A stretch of DNA of 64,000 bases, from assembly GCF_000187265.1 (NCBI RefSeq), contig NZ_GL698429.1, positions 226,701 to 290,700 on the forward strand, written 5' to 3'. Source of the DNA: Streptococcus equinus ATCC 9812 (GTDB lineage: Bacteria > Bacillota > Bacilli > Lactobacillales > Streptococcaceae). Under the pieces are notes generated by a model that had not been told where the DNA came from, made no database searches, and was given only the letters and a program-made list of their open reading frames with translations. Positions 62,929 through 64,000 of this stretch are shown here, in pieces (positions within the stretch are counted from its first letter, which is position 1; every line of letters starts with the position of its first letter). The translations under genes were made by a program, and so were the position numbers.

Positions 62929-64000
62929 ATGAATGAACTGATTAAGCACAAATTGGAATTGCTTCCAGATAGCCCTGGTTGCTATATCCATAAAGATAAA
63001 AACGGCAAAATTATCTATGTCGGAAAGGCTAAAAATCTCAAGAATCGTGTGCGTAGCTACTTTCACGGCAGCCACAATACCAAGACAGAACTCTTGGTTT
63101 CTGAGATTGAAGATTTTGAATACATTGTTACTGGGTCAAATACAGAAGCCCTTCTTCTTGAAATCAATCTGATTCAAGAAAACATGCCAAAGTATAACAT
63201 CAAGCTAAAAGATGACAAATCTTACCCATTCATCAAAATTACTGTGAATGAGCAGTACCCACGCTTGATGATTACCCGCCAAATCAAAAAAGATGGTGCC
63301 ATGTATTTTGGACCATACCCAGATTCTGGTGCTGCGACAGAAATCAAACGTCTGCTCGACCGCATTTTCCCATTCAAGAAATGTACAAATCCTGCTAACA
63401 AGGTTTGTTTTTATTACCATTTGGGGCAATGTAAAGCTCACACAATTTGTCATGTTGACCATGATTATTTTGTTGAAATGGCGCAAGACGTCAAGAATTT
63501 TCTTGATGGCAAAGACAATAAAATCGTCGATGGCTTGAAAGACAAAATGCAAAAAGCGTCAGACATGATGGAATTTGAACGTGCGGCAGAATACCGTGAT
63601 TTATTGCAAGCTATTTCAACACTTCGTACCAAACAACGTGTCATGAACCAAGATATGATGGACCGTGATATTTTTGGTTATTATGTCGACAAAGGTTGGA
63701 TGTGTGTTCAGGTCTTCTTTGTTCGCCAAGGAAAACTCATCCAACGTGATGTTAATATGTTCCCGTATTACAATGACCCAGAAGAAGATTTCTTAACCTA
63801 TGTCGGACAATTTTACCGAGATAGCAAGCATTTTGTGCCAAAAGAAGTCTTTATTCCTCAGGACATTGACGAAGAATTAGTTAAAGCAGTTGTTGATACC
63901 AAAGTCATCAAACCACAACGTGGTGAGAAGAAGCAGCTGGTAAATCTTGCGACAAAAAATGCGCGTGTCAGCCTGCAACAAAAATTTGACCTGCTGGAAA
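62929..64000 (+). CDS. uvrC: UvrABC system protein C (3' truncated by window edge)
   Basis: Excinuclease subunit that makes both incisions in nucleotide excision repair. 357 codons are visible and the frame is open to the last base. The GIY-YIG nuclease domain is at residues 10-95 ([30 protein letters not shown]), with [22 protein letters not shown] following, and the UVR/UvrB-interaction motif [14 protein letters not shown] near residue 208. The C-terminal RNase H-like and HhH domains lie outside the window. TATAAT immediately precedes the ATG and no classic ribosome binding site is seen. Confidence 0.95.
   Translation, partial: MNELIKHKLELLPDSPGCYIHKDKNGKIIYVGKAKNLKNRVRSYFHGSHNTKTELLVSEIEDFEYIVTGSNTEALLLEINLIQENMPKYNIKLKDDKSYPFIKITVNEQYPRLMITRQIKKDGAMYFGPYPDSGAATEIKRLLDRIFPFKKCTNPANKVCFYYHLGQCKAHTICHVDHDYFVEMAQDVKNFLDGKDNKIVDGLKDKMQKASDMMEFERAAEYRDLLQAISTLRTKQRVMNQDMMDRDIFGYYVDKGWMCVQVFFVRQGKLIQRDVNMFPYYNDPEEDFLTYVGQFYRDSKHFVPKEVFIPQDIDEELVKAVVDTKVIKPQRGEKKQLVNLATKNARVSLQQKFDLLE

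Overview
The window looks like a low-GC Firmicutes chromosome segment from the genus Streptococcus, probably the S. bovis/S. equinus group. That reading rests on recognisable streptococcal proteins (PavA/Rqc2, MutX, RNase J2, the TrpXYZ transporter, a pyruvate dehydrogenase whose E3 carries the lipoyl domain), strong AAGGAGG-type ribosome binding sites and TATAAT promoters. No rRNA, tRNA, CRISPR array, phage or complete insertion sequence was seen. The species call is inference.

Layout. 1-5.9 kb: the 3' end of nth, trmK and a Nif3-like gene, the dTDP-rhamnose genes rmlA-rmlC-rmlB, an HD hydrolase and mutX. 6-8.6 kb: an AI-2E type permease, a TPR protein and a small membrane protein. 8.6-12.9 kb: acetoin pathway (alsS, budA) and an amino acid permease. 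12.9-17.7 kb: pavA on the minus strand, then a tryptophan ABC transporter behind a Trp-codon leader peptide and terminator. 17.9-26.7 kb: RNase J2, a membrane-anchored matrixin-like protease, an ABC-F ATPase, and a MarR regulator with a heterodimeric ABC exporter. 26.8-35.7 kb: a cupin, the pdhABCD operon, a broken EamA transporter divergent from a MocR regulator, and lplA, which can lipoylate the PDH complex.

35.8-42.4 kb is a decay zone. Here a DUF898-like gene, a lipoprotein, a DUF3737 gene, a PatB/MalY aminotransferase, a cyclophilin-like lipoprotein and a MATE transporter are all broken, alongside intact LysR, cyclophilin-like and flavin-binding genes. 42.5-49.7 kb: an MFS exporter, an alpha/beta hydrolase with a cysteine nucleophile elbow, a macrodomain protein, and a CsoR/CstR-type repressor divergent from a persulfide/rhodanese operon. 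49.8-57.6 kb: a DUF2798 membrane protein behind a structured leader, a P-type ATPase, a DUF2974 lipase-like protein, and a MerR regulator with its carboxymuconolactone decarboxylase and cupin genes. 57.7-64 kb: an FtsX-type ABC exporter, a frameshifted potassium channel, a Crp/Fnr regulator, a LysR-YeiH pair, a candidate CcpA-controlled small RNA, and the 5' part of uvrC.

How it fits together. Four promoters (37.7, 41.3, 43.7 and 54.7 kb) share a MerR-type architecture: TTGAC-type -35, exactly 19 bp spacer, dyad CTTGA..CAAGG. This suggests one stress regulon run by the MerR protein at 54.7 kb, with two of its four target units now pseudogenes. The strongest candidates for undescribed biology are this MerR regulon, a perfect cre box driving a roughly 100-nt transcript with an anti-Shine-Dalgarno stretch before uvrC, and a folded element that separates rmlB from its ribosome binding site.
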